In this document: one piece after another, positions 27,885-37,204 of the stretch | Layout of the letters: each line of letters opens with the position of its first letter | Numbering within the stretch: position 1 is the first letter of the stretch | NCBI RefSeq assembly: GCF_009363055.1 | Contig: NZ_CP045292.1 | Span: 806,001-870,000, forward strand | Direction: 5' to 3' | Source: Flavobacterium haoranii | GTDB taxonomy: Bacteria; Bacteroidota; Bacteroidia; Flavobacteriales; Flavobacteriaceae | DNA: 64,000 nucleotides | Translations under genes and position numbers: made by a program | The notes under the pieces: model-generated | What the model was told of the DNA's origin: nothing | What the model saw: the letters and a program-made list of their open reading frames with translations, nothing else | Database searches by the model: none

Positions 27885-29790
27885 ATAATTTTCCATCTTT
27901 AATTTCATCAACTATTTCTGGATTTAATAAGGTAGAAATATCTCCAAAATTACTAAAGTCGCCTTCCGCAATTTTTCTTAAAATTCTACGCATAATTTTT
28001 CCAGAACGAGTTTTAGGTAATCCATTTACAAATTGAATTTTATCTAATTTAGCAATAGGTCCTATTTGATCAGAAATTAATTGATTAATCTCTTTTCTTA
28101 AATTGTCTTGGTTACGAGATTCTCCAGTTTCTTTCAAGATTACATAACCATATAATGCATTTCCTTTAACATCGTGAGGGAAACCTACAATTGCACTTTC
28201 TGCAACTGCTTGGTGTTCATTAATTGCATCTTCAATTGGAGCAGTTCCTAAATTATGTCCAGAAACAATAATAACGTCATCTACTCTACCTGTAATTCTG
28301 TAATAACCAACTTCGTCACGTAAGGCACCATCACCAGTGAAATATTTTCCTGGGAAAGCTGAGAAATAAGTTTCTTTATAACGTTGATGATCTCCCCAAA
28401 TTGTTCTAGCCATTGATGGCCAAGGGAATTTAATACATAAACTACCAGTCACTTGATTTCCTTCAATTTCATTACGTAATTCATCCATTAAAACTGGTTG
28501 AATTCCCGGTAATGGTAAAGAAGCATAAGTTGGTTTTGTTGGTGTTACAAAAGGAATTGGAGAAATCATAATTCCACCTGTTTCAGTTTGCCACCAAGTA
28601 TCAACTAACGGACAACGTTTTCCACCTACATGGTCGTTGTACCAATGCCAAGCTTCTTCGTTGATTGGTTCCCCTACAGACCCAATAACTTTTAATGAAC
28701 TTAATGGGAATTTTTGAACATAATCTAAACTTTCTTTTGCTAAAGCTCTAATTGCTGTTGGAGCAGTATAGAATTGGTTCACTTTATGTTTTTCAATTAC
28801 TTCCCAAAAACGACTAAAATCTGGATAAGAAGGAACACCTTCAAAAATAACAGTTGTTGCACCGTTTAAAAGCGGTCCGTATAAAATATAAGAATGTCCT
28901 GTAATCCAACCAATATCAGCAGTACACCAATACACATCTTCTTCTTCATAATTGAAAACATTTTTAAATGTGTAAGCGGTATAAACCATATAACCAGCAG
29001 TTGTATGCAACATACCTTTTGGCTTACCTGTTGATCCTGAAGTATATAAGATAAATAATGGATCTTCAGCATCCATAACAACAGCTACATGATTATCAAG
29101 TGCTTTATCTAAAAGAGGTTGTAACCACAAATCACGACCTTCTTTCATTGCTACAGCTTCATTTGTTCTTTTAGCTACTAAAACTTTTTCAACACAAGGA
29201 CATTTTTCTAAAGCTTCATCAACAATTCCTTTTAAATCGATTGTTTTATTACCTCTATAACTTCCATCTGATGTGATTACCATTTTAGCTTCACAGTCAT
29301 TAACTCTTGCTGCAACAGCCGAAGCAGAGAAACCTGCAAAAACAACTGAGTGAACTGCACCAATTCTAGCACAAGCTAAAACAGCATAAGCTAGTTCTGG
29401 CACCATTGGCAAATAAATACAAACTCTATCACCTTTTTTAATACCTTGTTCCTGTAAAACATTAGCCATTTTAGAAACCTCTTTATATAACTGATTATAA
29501 GTTATATGTTGTGCAGGCTCATCTGGATTATTGGGTTCAAAAATGATAGCTGTTTTATCACCTCTTTTATTTAAATGTCTGTCGATACAATTTTTAGTAA
29601 TATTAACTTTTGCATTTAAAAACCACTTAAATTCTGCTTGTTCAAAATCAAATTCAAAAACCTTATCCCATTTTTGATACCAAGTAAAATTTTCATCAGC
29701 AATTCGATCCCAGAATTTTCTAGGTTCTCTTACCGACTTTTTATACATTTTAAAATAATTTTCTAAATCTTTTATTTTATAATAACTCAT
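27883..29790 (-). CDS. acs: Acetyl-CoA synthetase (AMP-forming)
   Basis: This enzyme activates acetate to acetyl-CoA through acetyl-AMP. At 635 residues it has the family length. It shows the P-loop YTSGSTGKPKGMLHT, WWQTETGG with the substrate-pocket Trp, YFTGDGA, GRVDDVIIVSGHN (hinge), and PKTRSGKIMRR with the lysine that is acetylated in enzymes of this class. It is the last gene of the minus-strand acetate island, 88 bases after the propionyl-CoA-type synthetase, and ends at a shared terminator. Co-location with an ActP-type symporter and a symporter-kinase supports acetate as substrate. Confidence 0.95.
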   Translation of the reverse strand: MSYYKIKDLENYFKMYKKSVREPRKFWDRIADENFTWYQKWDKVFEFDFEQAEFKWFLNAKVNITKNCIDRHLNKRGDKTAIIFEPNNPDEPAQHITYNQLYKEVSKMANVLQEQGIKKGDRVCIYLPMVPELAYAVLACARIGAVHSVVFAGFSASAVAARVNDCEAKMVITSDGSYRGNKTIDLKGIVDEALEKCPCVEKVLVAKRTNEAVAMKEGRDLWLQPLLDKALDNHVAVVMDAEDPLFILYTSGSTGKPKGMLHTTAGYMVYTAYTFKNVFNYEEEDVYWCTADIGWITGHSYILYGPLLNGATTVIFEGVPSYPDFSRFWEVIEKHKVNQFYTAPTAIRALAKESLDYVQKFPLSSLKVIGSVGEPINEEAWHWYNDHVGGKRCPLVDTWWQTETGGIMISPIPFVTPTKPTYASLPLPGIQPVLMDELRNEIEGNQVTGSLCIKFPWPSMARTIWGDHQRYKETYFSAFPGKYFTGDGALRDEVGYYRITGRVDDVIIVSGHNLGTAPIEDAINEHQAVAESAIVGFPHDVKGNALYGYVILKETGESRNQDNLRKEINQLISDQIGPIAKLDKIQFVNGLPKTRSGKIMRRILRKIAEGDFSNFGDISTLLNPEIVDEIKDGKL

Positions 29791-29878
29791 AATTTTTCTG
29801 TTAGTTTGTAAATGTAAATATACGTATTCTAGGATTTTTAAAATAAAATTTTGAGATTTTATCGCTAAATTAATATAG

Positions 29879-31774
29879 TTATTTAAACGAACCTATTTTA
29901 TGTTCCTTAACGACTTCTACAATTTCATCAATAATCGCCACATCGTCTATTGTAGAAGGAATTTGATACTCTACTCCATCAATAATTTGACGTAAAAGCT
30001 TTCTTAAAATTTTACCCGAACGTGTTTTTGGTAATCTTTGTACCAAAACAACATTTTTTAAACTTGCAACAGCACCAATTTGTTCTCTTACTAAATGAAC
30101 AATTTCATATTCTAATTGAAAACTTACTATAGAGTCTCCAGACTTAACAACAACTAAAGCTAATGGAATTTGTCCTTTTAATTCATCGTTAATTCCAACC
30201 ACTGCACATTCTGCAACAGAATGATGTGAAGAAACTATTTCCTCCATTTCAGCAGTAGATAAACGATGTCCAGCAACATTTATAACATCATCCACTCGAC
30301 CAGTAATATAAATGTAACCATCCTCATCTTTATATCCTCCATCTCCTGAAAAATAATATCCTGGAAACTTATTCAAATATCCTGCTTTAAAACGTTCATT
30401 ATCTTTCCAAAGATCCATTAAAGTTCCTGGAGGTAAAGGTAATTTTATCACTACATAACCTTCTTCTCCTGCTGGTAATTCTTCTCCATTCTCACTAAAT
30501 ATTTGAATATCATAACCACAAACACTTTTTCCAGCAGAACCTGGTTTTACGGGTAGTTGCTCTACTCCTATCATGTTTGCAATCATTGGCCAACCCGATT
30601 CCGTTTGCCACCAATGGTCAATTGCAGGAACAGGAATATGCTTTGTATACCAGTCTAAAGTTGCCACATCACAACGTTCTCCTGCTAAGAATTGAGTTCT
30701 TAAGCAGCTTAAATCATATTGTTTAATAAAATCACCATTTGGATCTTCTTTTTTAATAGCTCTAATGGCTGTTGGCGCAGTAAACATAGTAGCCACTTTA
30801 TGTTCTGCTATAACTCTCCAAAAAGTTGAAGCATCTGGAGTTCTTATAGGTTTACCTTCAAATACTAAAGTTGTATTTCTATTAATTAGCGGTCCGTAAG
30901 CAATATAACTGTGACCAACAACCCAACCTACATCTGAAGCTGCCCAAAAGACTTCACCCGGTTTTGCATTGTAAATATATTCCATTGAGAATTTTAACGC
31001 AGTAGCATATCCGCCAGTATCGCGTACAATACCTTTTGGTTTTCCAGTAGTTCCAGAAGTATATAAAATATAACTAGGATGAGTTGATTTTAATGGAACA
31101 CAAGCAGCTTCTTCCGAACCATAAACCAAAGCATGATAATCCACATCATATTTTTTAAAAGGAACTCTAGCTCCTAACTTTCTGTTTAAAACAACAACTT
31201 TCTTAGGTTTATGTTCAGCTAGTTCTAAAGCTTCATCAACCAATGGTTTATAAGCAATTAATCGGTCTATTTCAATTCCTGATGATGCCGTTAAAATAAC
31301 TCTTGGTTTACAATCGTCGATTCTTATTGCTAATTCGTGAGGCGCAAATCCACCAAAAACTACTGAATGTGTCACTCCAATTCTTGCACAAGCTAACATG
31401 GCAAACGTAGCTTCAGGAATCATTGGCATGTAAATTACAGAAGTATCTCCTTTTTTTAGTCCTAGTGATAATAAACCACCTGCTAATTTGGCAACTTCTT
31501 CTTTAACTTGGTTAAAAGTGTACTTCTTAATCGTTTGCGTAACTGGAGAATCATATATAATGGCGATTTCATCTCCATATCCATCTTGAATATGTTTATC
31601 TAAAGCTAAATAGCATAAATTTAATTCTCCATCTTTAAACCAAACAGGATAATCGTTATCGTCTTTTGATAGAATAGTTGAAGGTTTTGAAAACCAATCT
31701 AATTTATTAGCTTCGGTTTCCCAAAACTTAGCTGGATTAGAAATACTTTCTTGGTAAAAAACTTTATAATTCAT
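29879..31774 (-). CDS. prpE: Propionyl-CoA synthetase-like acyl-CoA ligase
   Basis: This 631-residue AMP-forming ligase is a paralogue of acs but closer to PrpE. It has YTSGTTGKPKGIVRDTGGY, FWAASDVGWVVGHSYI, FLAGERCD, DHWWQTESGWP, GRVDDVINVAGHRLST and PKTRSGKILRK. The RDTGGY and AGHRLST variants and the length match E. coli PrpE rather than Acs. It likely activates propionate or related short acids. It starts four bases after the response-regulator gene, so it is in the same transcript as the sensor pair. Acetate activity cannot be excluded. Confidence 0.85.
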   Translation of the reverse strand: MNYKVFYQESISNPAKFWETEANKLDWFSKPSTILSKDDNDYPVWFKDGELNLCYLALDKHIQDGYGDEIAIIYDSPVTQTIKKYTFNQVKEEVAKLAGGLLSLGLKKGDTSVIYMPMIPEATFAMLACARIGVTHSVVFGGFAPHELAIRIDDCKPRVILTASSGIEIDRLIAYKPLVDEALELAEHKPKKVVVLNRKLGARVPFKKYDVDYHALVYGSEEAACVPLKSTHPSYILYTSGTTGKPKGIVRDTGGYATALKFSMEYIYNAKPGEVFWAASDVGWVVGHSYIAYGPLINRNTTLVFEGKPIRTPDASTFWRVIAEHKVATMFTAPTAIRAIKKEDPNGDFIKQYDLSCLRTQFLAGERCDVATLDWYTKHIPVPAIDHWWQTESGWPMIANMIGVEQLPVKPGSAGKSVCGYDIQIFSENGEELPAGEEGYVVIKLPLPPGTLMDLWKDNERFKAGYLNKFPGYYFSGDGGYKDEDGYIYITGRVDDVINVAGHRLSTAEMEEIVSSHHSVAECAVVGINDELKGQIPLALVVVKSGDSIVSFQLEYEIVHLVREQIGAVASLKNVVLVQRLPKTRSGKILRKLLRQIIDGVEYQIPSTIDDVAIIDEIVEVVKEHKIGSFK

Positions 31775-31778
31775 TTTT

Positions 31779-32138
31779 TTATAGTAATTCGTTAACTTTT
31801 TCTACTAACTTCTTAATCGAAAAGGGCTTTGTTAAATAAGCACTTGCACCTAAATCGAGACCTTTTTGAATGTCTGATTCTTTGTTTTTTGCTGAAAGGA
31901 AAATAACCTTACAATTTTCTAATTTTGGATCTTTTTTAATTGTTTCAATTGTTGCATATCCATCAACATAAGGCATCATTACGTCCAATATAATAATATC
32001 AGGCACTTCCGTTTCTAAAATATCTAATGCTTCTTGACCATCTCTAGCTATGAATACTTCGAAATTATTTTTTCTAAAAGTATATTCAAGCGACATTATT
32101 ATATTTGGTTCATCATCTACAATTAAAATCTTTTTCAT
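31779..32138 (-). CDS. Receiver-only response regulator
   Basis: This 119-residue protein is a complete CheY-like receiver and nothing more. It has the acidic pocket VDDE (Asp8, Asp9), the phospho-acceptor Asp52 in IILDVMMPYVDG, the switch threonine/serine position in IFLSAKN, and the lysine in YLTKPF. It lacks an output domain, unlike CrbR, the LuxR-type partner of the similar CrbS kinase in gamma-proteobacteria. It follows the kinase gene by 19 bases, so it is almost surely its partner. It must act through protein contacts or another regulator. Confidence 0.93.
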   Translation of the reverse strand: MKKILIVDDEPNIIMSLEYTFRKNNFEVFIARDGQEALDILETEVPDIIILDVMMPYVDGYATIETIKKDPKLENCKVIFLSAKNKESDIQKGLDLGASAYLTKPFSIKKLVEKVNELL

Positions 32139-32157
32139 TTGACTTTTTTATTGGCTT

Positions 32158-34848
32158 TTATAATTTGTTTTTTGGTAAAGTAAAGGTAAAACAAGCTCCT
32201 GAATTAATGTTGTTTTCGGCCCAAATTTTCCCTTTGTGTATATCTATAATTTGTTTACAAATTGCTAATCCTAGACCACTTCCTATTGGTTTTTTAATAT
32301 TTTGATTATCAGATTGATAAAACTTATCGAAAATGTTATCAAAATCATTTGGATTAATACCTTTTCCATTATCTAAAATACTCACATGAATAAAATCTTC
32401 TTTATCCGTTAAGTTGATAGCAATAATTCCTTCGTTTTCTGGACAAAACTTAATAGCATTTGAAATTAAATTTGTTACAACTTGTACAATTCTATCTGAA
32501 TCAAAATAAGCATTCACTATTTTATTAGAATTGAAATGAACTGTAATATTTTTCTTTTTTATGAGCTGTTCCAAAGGTTCAATTGTATCTTCTATTACAG
32601 CTACTAAATTGTGTATTTCAGGATTAATTTTTTGTTTTCCAGTTTCAAGTTTTTCTAAATCTAGGATTTTATCAATCAATCTATTTAATCTATCCGACTC
32701 AGAAATTATATTTTGTAAAAACTGTTTTTTTAATTCTTCAGGAATTTCATCATCATCATATAAAATTTCGCTAGCAGCTCTAATTGCTGTAATTGGAGTT
32801 CTTAATTCGTGTGTTACAGTATCTAAGAAATCGTCTTTTTGTTTGTCTTTTTTTACTAAACTAACATTTGCTATTTGAAGTTCAGATGTTATTTTTTTAA
32901 GCTCATTTGAAGTATCGGTTAATTTTTTATTTAAAACAATATTTTCATTAGATTCTTCAAGGATTTTTAAAACTTCAGGTAATGTAATTTTCTCTTCTTT
33001 TACAACACTAGAAATCAAAATTTTAGCAGAAGCAGTTCCAATATGTCCTGTTAACAAATTTTCAGCAAATTTTACCAAACGTGCATCGGCCATTTCTTCG
33101 CTTACATCTACATTATATTTTGTATTAAAAATTGCCATGGCTCTTTTTGTACGCTCCTCGCCTAAAAATTTTACCAATACTTTTTCAATATCACTTCTAT
33201 ATGCAGTTCCTCTCCATACATAAGCATTTTCATGATTATTACTGTATTTATCAACATCAATATACATTTCGGCATAATTTCTTTCTCTATAATTTCCTTT
33301 AAAACTTACCGACAAAGAAATATAAGTCAGTGTATTAAATAATAAACTCCAAAAGAACGCTTGTGGTATAGGTTGTAAATAATCTAATCCAAATAATTGA
33401 AAAGGTTTTAATAACTCAATTCCAAATAATCCTTTAGATATAAATTCGTTCATGTTATTTGTTAAACCTAAAGCGTAAGGAATTAATAAAGTGTAAACAC
33501 AAACTAAAAATCCGATTATAATTCCGCCAGTAGCTCCAAGTTTAGATCCTCTTCTCCAAAATAAAGCTCCAAAAAACGAAGGTGCTAATTGTGAAATGAT
33601 TACAAATGAAACCAATCCAATAGATACTAGATTATAATCAAGTGCAAAAAACCTGTAAATGAAATAAGCTAAAATAATTAATACAAAGATTCCAACTTTT
33701 CTAATGTTTACAATTCGTTTACTATTTACCGATTGATCTACTTCTTTTAATTTTCCTAAAAAAGTATACGGAATTAAAACATTGTTACTCAACATAGTAG
33801 ATAAACTAATACTAGAAATCACAATCATTGAAATTGCTGCTGAAAATCCACCTAAGAAAACAATTATTGTAATTAATTCATTATTGAAATATTGTGGAAT
33901 TAAAAGCGAATAAGTATCTGGATTTACGTCTTGATTTTCAAATAAAACATTTCCTCCCCAAGCAATTGGAAATACGAATAAATTAAAAACTAATAAATAT
34001 AACGGAAACAACCACAGAGCCGTTTTTAAATGTCTTTCTCTATTATTTTCGATAATTGATGTATGAAATTGTCTTGGTAATAAGAAAATTGCAAACAACG
34101 AAGTCATGCATAAAAAGAACCAATTCATTGCGTTTTCAGTACTTCCTATACTATTTCTTTGTTCGAAATATTCAAATTTTGATGCTTGATTGTAAATATC
34201 TTCAAAACCATCAAATACAAAATAAGTTACATAAATTCCTATAACAACAAAGAACAATAATTTCAATATACTTTCTAAAGCTACTGCGGTAATTACACCT
34301 TTTCTTTTTTCGGAAGCATCAACATATTTTGTTCCGTAGTAAGAAGCAAATAAAGCCAATGCTACAGCTACATAAGTTGTAGTGTCATAGATAATTAAAG
34401 AATTTTGATGTGTTTTGGTAACAATATGAAATGTTTCAGAAATAGCTTTTAACTGTAAAGCAATATATGGTAAAATAGCTGCTAGTGAAACTAAAGTTAC
34501 AACAGCCCCTAAAAATCTACTATTTCCATAACGTAATGAAATAAAATCGGCAATACTTGAAATATTATTTAATCTAGAAATTCTAATGATTTTTCTTAGA
34601 ATAATAATCCAAGCGGGAATTATGATAATTGGCCCAACATAAATAGGAAGATAATTTAATCCTGATTTTGCAGCAACACCAATACTTCCATAATAGGTCC
34701 AAGCGGTACAATAAACTGCTAATGATAATGAATAAACATAAGAATTGTTTGTCCATCTAATATTATCCTTTTTTTCTGCCCAATGTGCAATGAAAAAGAG
34801 AATTGCTAAATAAACTAATAAAATTACAATTACACCAATACTACTCAT
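32158..34848 (-). CDS. Sodium:solute symporter-histidine kinase fusion (CrbS-like)
   Basis: This 896-residue membrane sensor has an N-terminal SSS/SLC5-type transporter domain of about 13 hydrophobic helices (residues 1-500). A linker (about 530-640, NLLTGHIGTASAKILIS) resembles the STAC region. A coiled coil and a histidine kinase core follow: His680 in DTVTHELRTPITAIR, N box TNLISNAIKF, G1 DNGKGI, G2 GSGLGLAICK. CrbS-type sensors control acetyl-CoA synthetase genes in response to acetate, which fits the acs and ActP neighbours. No PAS domain is obvious. The gene overlaps the preceding small membrane gene by 8 bases, and the receiver-only regulator follows. Confidence 0.9.
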   Translation of the reverse strand: MSSIGVIVILLVYLAILFFIAHWAEKKDNIRWTNNSYVYSLSLAVYCTAWTYYGSIGVAAKSGLNYLPIYVGPIIIIPAWIIILRKIIRISRLNNISSIADFISLRYGNSRFLGAVVTLVSLAAILPYIALQLKAISETFHIVTKTHQNSLIIYDTTTYVAVALALFASYYGTKYVDASEKRKGVITAVALESILKLLFFVVIGIYVTYFVFDGFEDIYNQASKFEYFEQRNSIGSTENAMNWFFLCMTSLFAIFLLPRQFHTSIIENNRERHLKTALWLFPLYLLVFNLFVFPIAWGGNVLFENQDVNPDTYSLLIPQYFNNELITIIVFLGGFSAAISMIVISSISLSTMLSNNVLIPYTFLGKLKEVDQSVNSKRIVNIRKVGIFVLIILAYFIYRFFALDYNLVSIGLVSFVIISQLAPSFFGALFWRRGSKLGATGGIIIGFLVCVYTLLIPYALGLTNNMNEFISKGLFGIELLKPFQLFGLDYLQPIPQAFFWSLLFNTLTYISLSVSFKGNYRERNYAEMYIDVDKYSNNHENAYVWRGTAYRSDIEKVLVKFLGEERTKRAMAIFNTKYNVDVSEEMADARLVKFAENLLTGHIGTASAKILISSVVKEEKITLPEVLKILEESNENIVLNKKLTDTSNELKKITSELQIANVSLVKKDKQKDDFLDTVTHELRTPITAIRAASEILYDDDEIPEELKKQFLQNIISESDRLNRLIDKILDLEKLETGKQKINPEIHNLVAVIEDTIEPLEQLIKKKNITVHFNSNKIVNAYFDSDRIVQVVTNLISNAIKFCPENEGIIAINLTDKEDFIHVSILDNGKGINPNDFDNIFDKFYQSDNQNIKKPIGSGLGLAICKQIIDIHKGKIWAENNINSGACFTFTLPKNKL

Positions 34849-35035
34849 AATAACGCTTTACAATAATAAATGAAAGAATTATAGAAATTGCCCAAATACC
34901 AAATAAATAAACATAAATAATAGGCAAACCAAACAAGCTTGATTGATTATCAAACAACAACAAAATAGGAAGATTAAAAGCCAATAGTAAAAAAACTGAC
35001 AATACTACAAGTTTTTGTTGATGACGCTTTTTCAT
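34841..35035 (-). CDS. Small two-helix membrane protein, partner of the symporter-kinase
   Basis: This 64-residue protein has a basic N-terminus (MKKRHQQK) and two hydrophobic helices (LVVLSVFLLLAFNLPILLLF and VYLFGIWAISIILSFIIV). Its stop overlaps the kinase start by 8 bases, which implies translational coupling. Its size and place resemble small subunits or accessory peptides of SSS-family transporters, such as DUF4212 for ActP. A role as accessory subunit of the sensor is inference; no family is recognised with certainty. Confidence 0.72.
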   Translation of the reverse strand: MKKRHQQKLVVLSVFLLLAFNLPILLLFDNQSSLFGLPIIYVYLFGIWAISIILSFIIVKRYYE

Positions 35036-35081
35036 TTTATTAATATTACTTTTTAAAAGTACTTATTTTATTTAAAATTAG

Positions 35082-35109
35082 AAAAATCCCTACAAAAAAT
35101 GTAGGGATT
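35082..35109 (-). terminator. Terminator of the porin-DUF4212-actP transcript
   Basis: On the minus strand, AATCCCTACA pairs with TGTAGGGATT around a short loop and is followed by TTTTT. It separates actP from the small membrane gene and the kinase, so these need their own promoter. Confidence 0.8.
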
Positions 35110-35134
35110 AATTAAACTAAACCAATTAAACAAA

Positions 35135-36889
35135 TTAATGTGCAACTGCTTCACCAGCTCCAGATGGAATTCTGATGTGCTCCACAATATCTTGAACTTC
35201 AGCTGGAGGAGCTGGAGTAAATTTACTTACTGTAAATGCCACTATAAAGTTTACTACCATAGCCACACTACCAAATCCTTCTGGAGAAATACCAAACCAC
35301 CAGCTTTCTTTTAAGCCGTCAACAGCATCTTTACCTCCATCAAACATACCAAATTTGAATTTTAACATGTAGAATAACATTAATAACAATCCTACAACCA
35401 TTCCAGAAACAGCACCTTCTTTATTCATTCGTTTTGAGAAAATACCTAAAATAATTGCTGGGAAGAAAGATGCAGCAGCTAAACCAAAAGCTAATGCAAC
35501 AACCGCAGCCACAAATCCAGGAGGGTTAATTCCAAAGTAACCAGCAATTACAACCGCTACAGCAGCAGCTCCACGTGCAGTCCATAATTCTCCTTTTTCA
35601 GAAATATTAGGATTGATCATTTTCTTAATTAAATCATGAGAAACTGAAGCAGAAATTACTAATAATAAACCAGCAGCAGTAGATAAAGCAGCAGCTAAAG
35701 CACCAGCAGCAACTAAAGCAATAACCCAGTTTGGCAATTTAGCAATCTCTGGATTTGCTAATACCATAATATCATTATCAATTTTTAACTCACTTCCTTT
35801 TAAACCTTGAGCTTCTGCATTTGCTAAGAAAGCTTCATCTTTAGATTTATCGTTGTAATATTGGATTTTTCCATCACCGTTTTTATCTTCATAAGTTAAC
35901 AATCCAGTTTTTTCCCAGTTTGTAAACCAAGCTGGCATATCTGCATAGTTTTTATCATTAACAGTATCAATTAAATTTGCTTTTGCAAAAACAGCAACCG
36001 CTGGAGCAGTAGTATATAAAATTGCAATTAATAATAAAGCCCAACCTGCTGATTTACGAGCATCTTTTACTTTTTTAACTGTAAAGAAACGAACAATTAC
36101 GTGCGGTAAACCTGCAGTACCAACCATTAAAGCTAAAGTAATAGCGAAAACATCAATTATCTTTTTAGAACCATCAGTATATTCAGCAAATCCTAATTCA
36201 GTTTGTAAACCGTTTAATTTATCAAGTAAATAAACATCTCCTCCAGAAACTGTTCCTCCCATACCTAATTGAGGAATTGGATTTCCTGTCATTTGAATTG
36301 AAATGAAAATTGCAGGAACCATGAAAGCAAAAATTAATACACAATATTGTGCTACTTGAGTATATGTAATACCTTTCATTCCACCTAAAACCGCATAGAA
36401 TAAAACGATAACCATACCAATGATAACACCTGTGTTAATATCTACTTCTAAGAATCTAGAAAATACAACTCCTACTCCACGCATTTGACCTGCTACATAA
36501 GTAAAAGATACAACTAATGCACAAATAACCACAACTGAACGAGCCGTTTTAGAGTAATATCTTTCTCCAATAAAATCTGGCACCGTAAATTTTCCAAATT
36601 TTCTTAAATAAGGTGCTAATAATAAGGCTAATAACACATAACCACCAGTCCATCCCATTAAATAAACAGCTCCATCATAACCAGCAAAAGAAATAATACC
36701 AGCCATTGAGATAAACGAAGCAGCACTCATCCAATCGGCAGCGGTTGCCATACCGTTTGCTAATGGAGAAACTCCACCACCAGCAACATAAAATTCTTTT
36801 GTAGAACCAGCTCTAGACCAAATTGCGATACCAATGTATAGAGCGAATGTAATTCCTACGATTAAATATGTCCAAATTTGTACATCCAT
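35135..36889 (-). CDS. actP: Cation:acetate symporter family protein (ActP-like, large subunit)
   Basis: This 584-residue SSS-family transporter has 13 or so hydrophobic helices. The sodium-site helix ATAADWMSAASFISMAGI is near the N-terminus, and GLPHVIVRFFT, AAALSTAAGLLLVISASVSHD and FGLAAASFFPAIILGIF follow. Between helices, about residues 310-385, is a hydrophilic insertion with DKNGDGKIQYYND from Asp335, an EF-hand-like calcium loop. The adjacent DUF4212 gene marks the two-subunit symporter type (VC_2705-like) rather than stand-alone E. coli ActP. The likely substrates are acetate or other short carboxylates, inferred from the acs and prpE neighbours. Confidence 0.9.
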   Translation of the reverse strand: MDVQIWTYLIVGITFALYIGIAIWSRAGSTKEFYVAGGGVSPLANGMATAADWMSAASFISMAGIISFAGYDGAVYLMGWTGGYVLLALLLAPYLRKFGKFTVPDFIGERYYSKTARSVVVICALVVSFTYVAGQMRGVGVVFSRFLEVDINTGVIIGMVIVLFYAVLGGMKGITYTQVAQYCVLIFAFMVPAIFISIQMTGNPIPQLGMGGTVSGGDVYLLDKLNGLQTELGFAEYTDGSKKIIDVFAITLALMVGTAGLPHVIVRFFTVKKVKDARKSAGWALLLIAILYTTAPAVAVFAKANLIDTVNDKNYADMPAWFTNWEKTGLLTYEDKNGDGKIQYYNDKSKDEAFLANAEAQGLKGSELKIDNDIMVLANPEIAKLPNWVIALVAAGALAAALSTAAGLLLVISASVSHDLIKKMINPNISEKGELWTARGAAAVAVVIAGYFGINPPGFVAAVVALAFGLAAASFFPAIILGIFSKRMNKEGAVSGMVVGLLLMLFYMLKFKFGMFDGGKDAVDGLKESWWFGISPEGFGSVAMVVNFIVAFTVSKFTPAPPAEVQDIVEHIRIPSGAGEAVAH

Positions 36890-36920
36890 GATTTTTAAAA
36901 TTTAAGTTTTTGATTGATTA

Positions 36921-37181
36921 TTATTCGTCGTAACCATATTTTTTATCCAATTTGTTCATCAATCGAACGTAAACAAAAATCAGGATAACAAATACATAAA
37001 TTGAACCTTGTTGAGCAAACCAAAATCCTAATGGAAATCCACCTAGTTTAATGGCATTTAAGGCATCTTTGAAAAGGATTCCTGCGCCATAAGACACTGC
37101 GAACCAAATACTCAATAAAATCAGAAGGTATCTTAGATTTTCCTTCCAATAAGCCGTAGCTTTTTCTTGATTGTTACTCAT
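36921..37181 (-). CDS. DUF4212 small subunit of the sodium:solute symporter
   Basis: This 86-residue protein has two hydrophobic helices and the family signatures AYWKENLRYLLILLSIWF, LGGFPLGFWFAQQGSIYVFV and YVRLMNKLDKKYG. Members always sit next to an ActP-like large subunit and are thought to be its small subunit. It lies 31 bases before actP and 23 bases after the porin, so the three are co-transcribed. Confidence 0.93.
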   Translation of the reverse strand: MSNNQEKATAYWKENLRYLLILLSIWFAVSYGAGILFKDALNAIKLGGFPLGFWFAQQGSIYVFVILIFVYVRLMNKLDKKYGYDE

Positions 37182-37204
37182 AATTTATATAATTAGTTAG
37201 TTTG

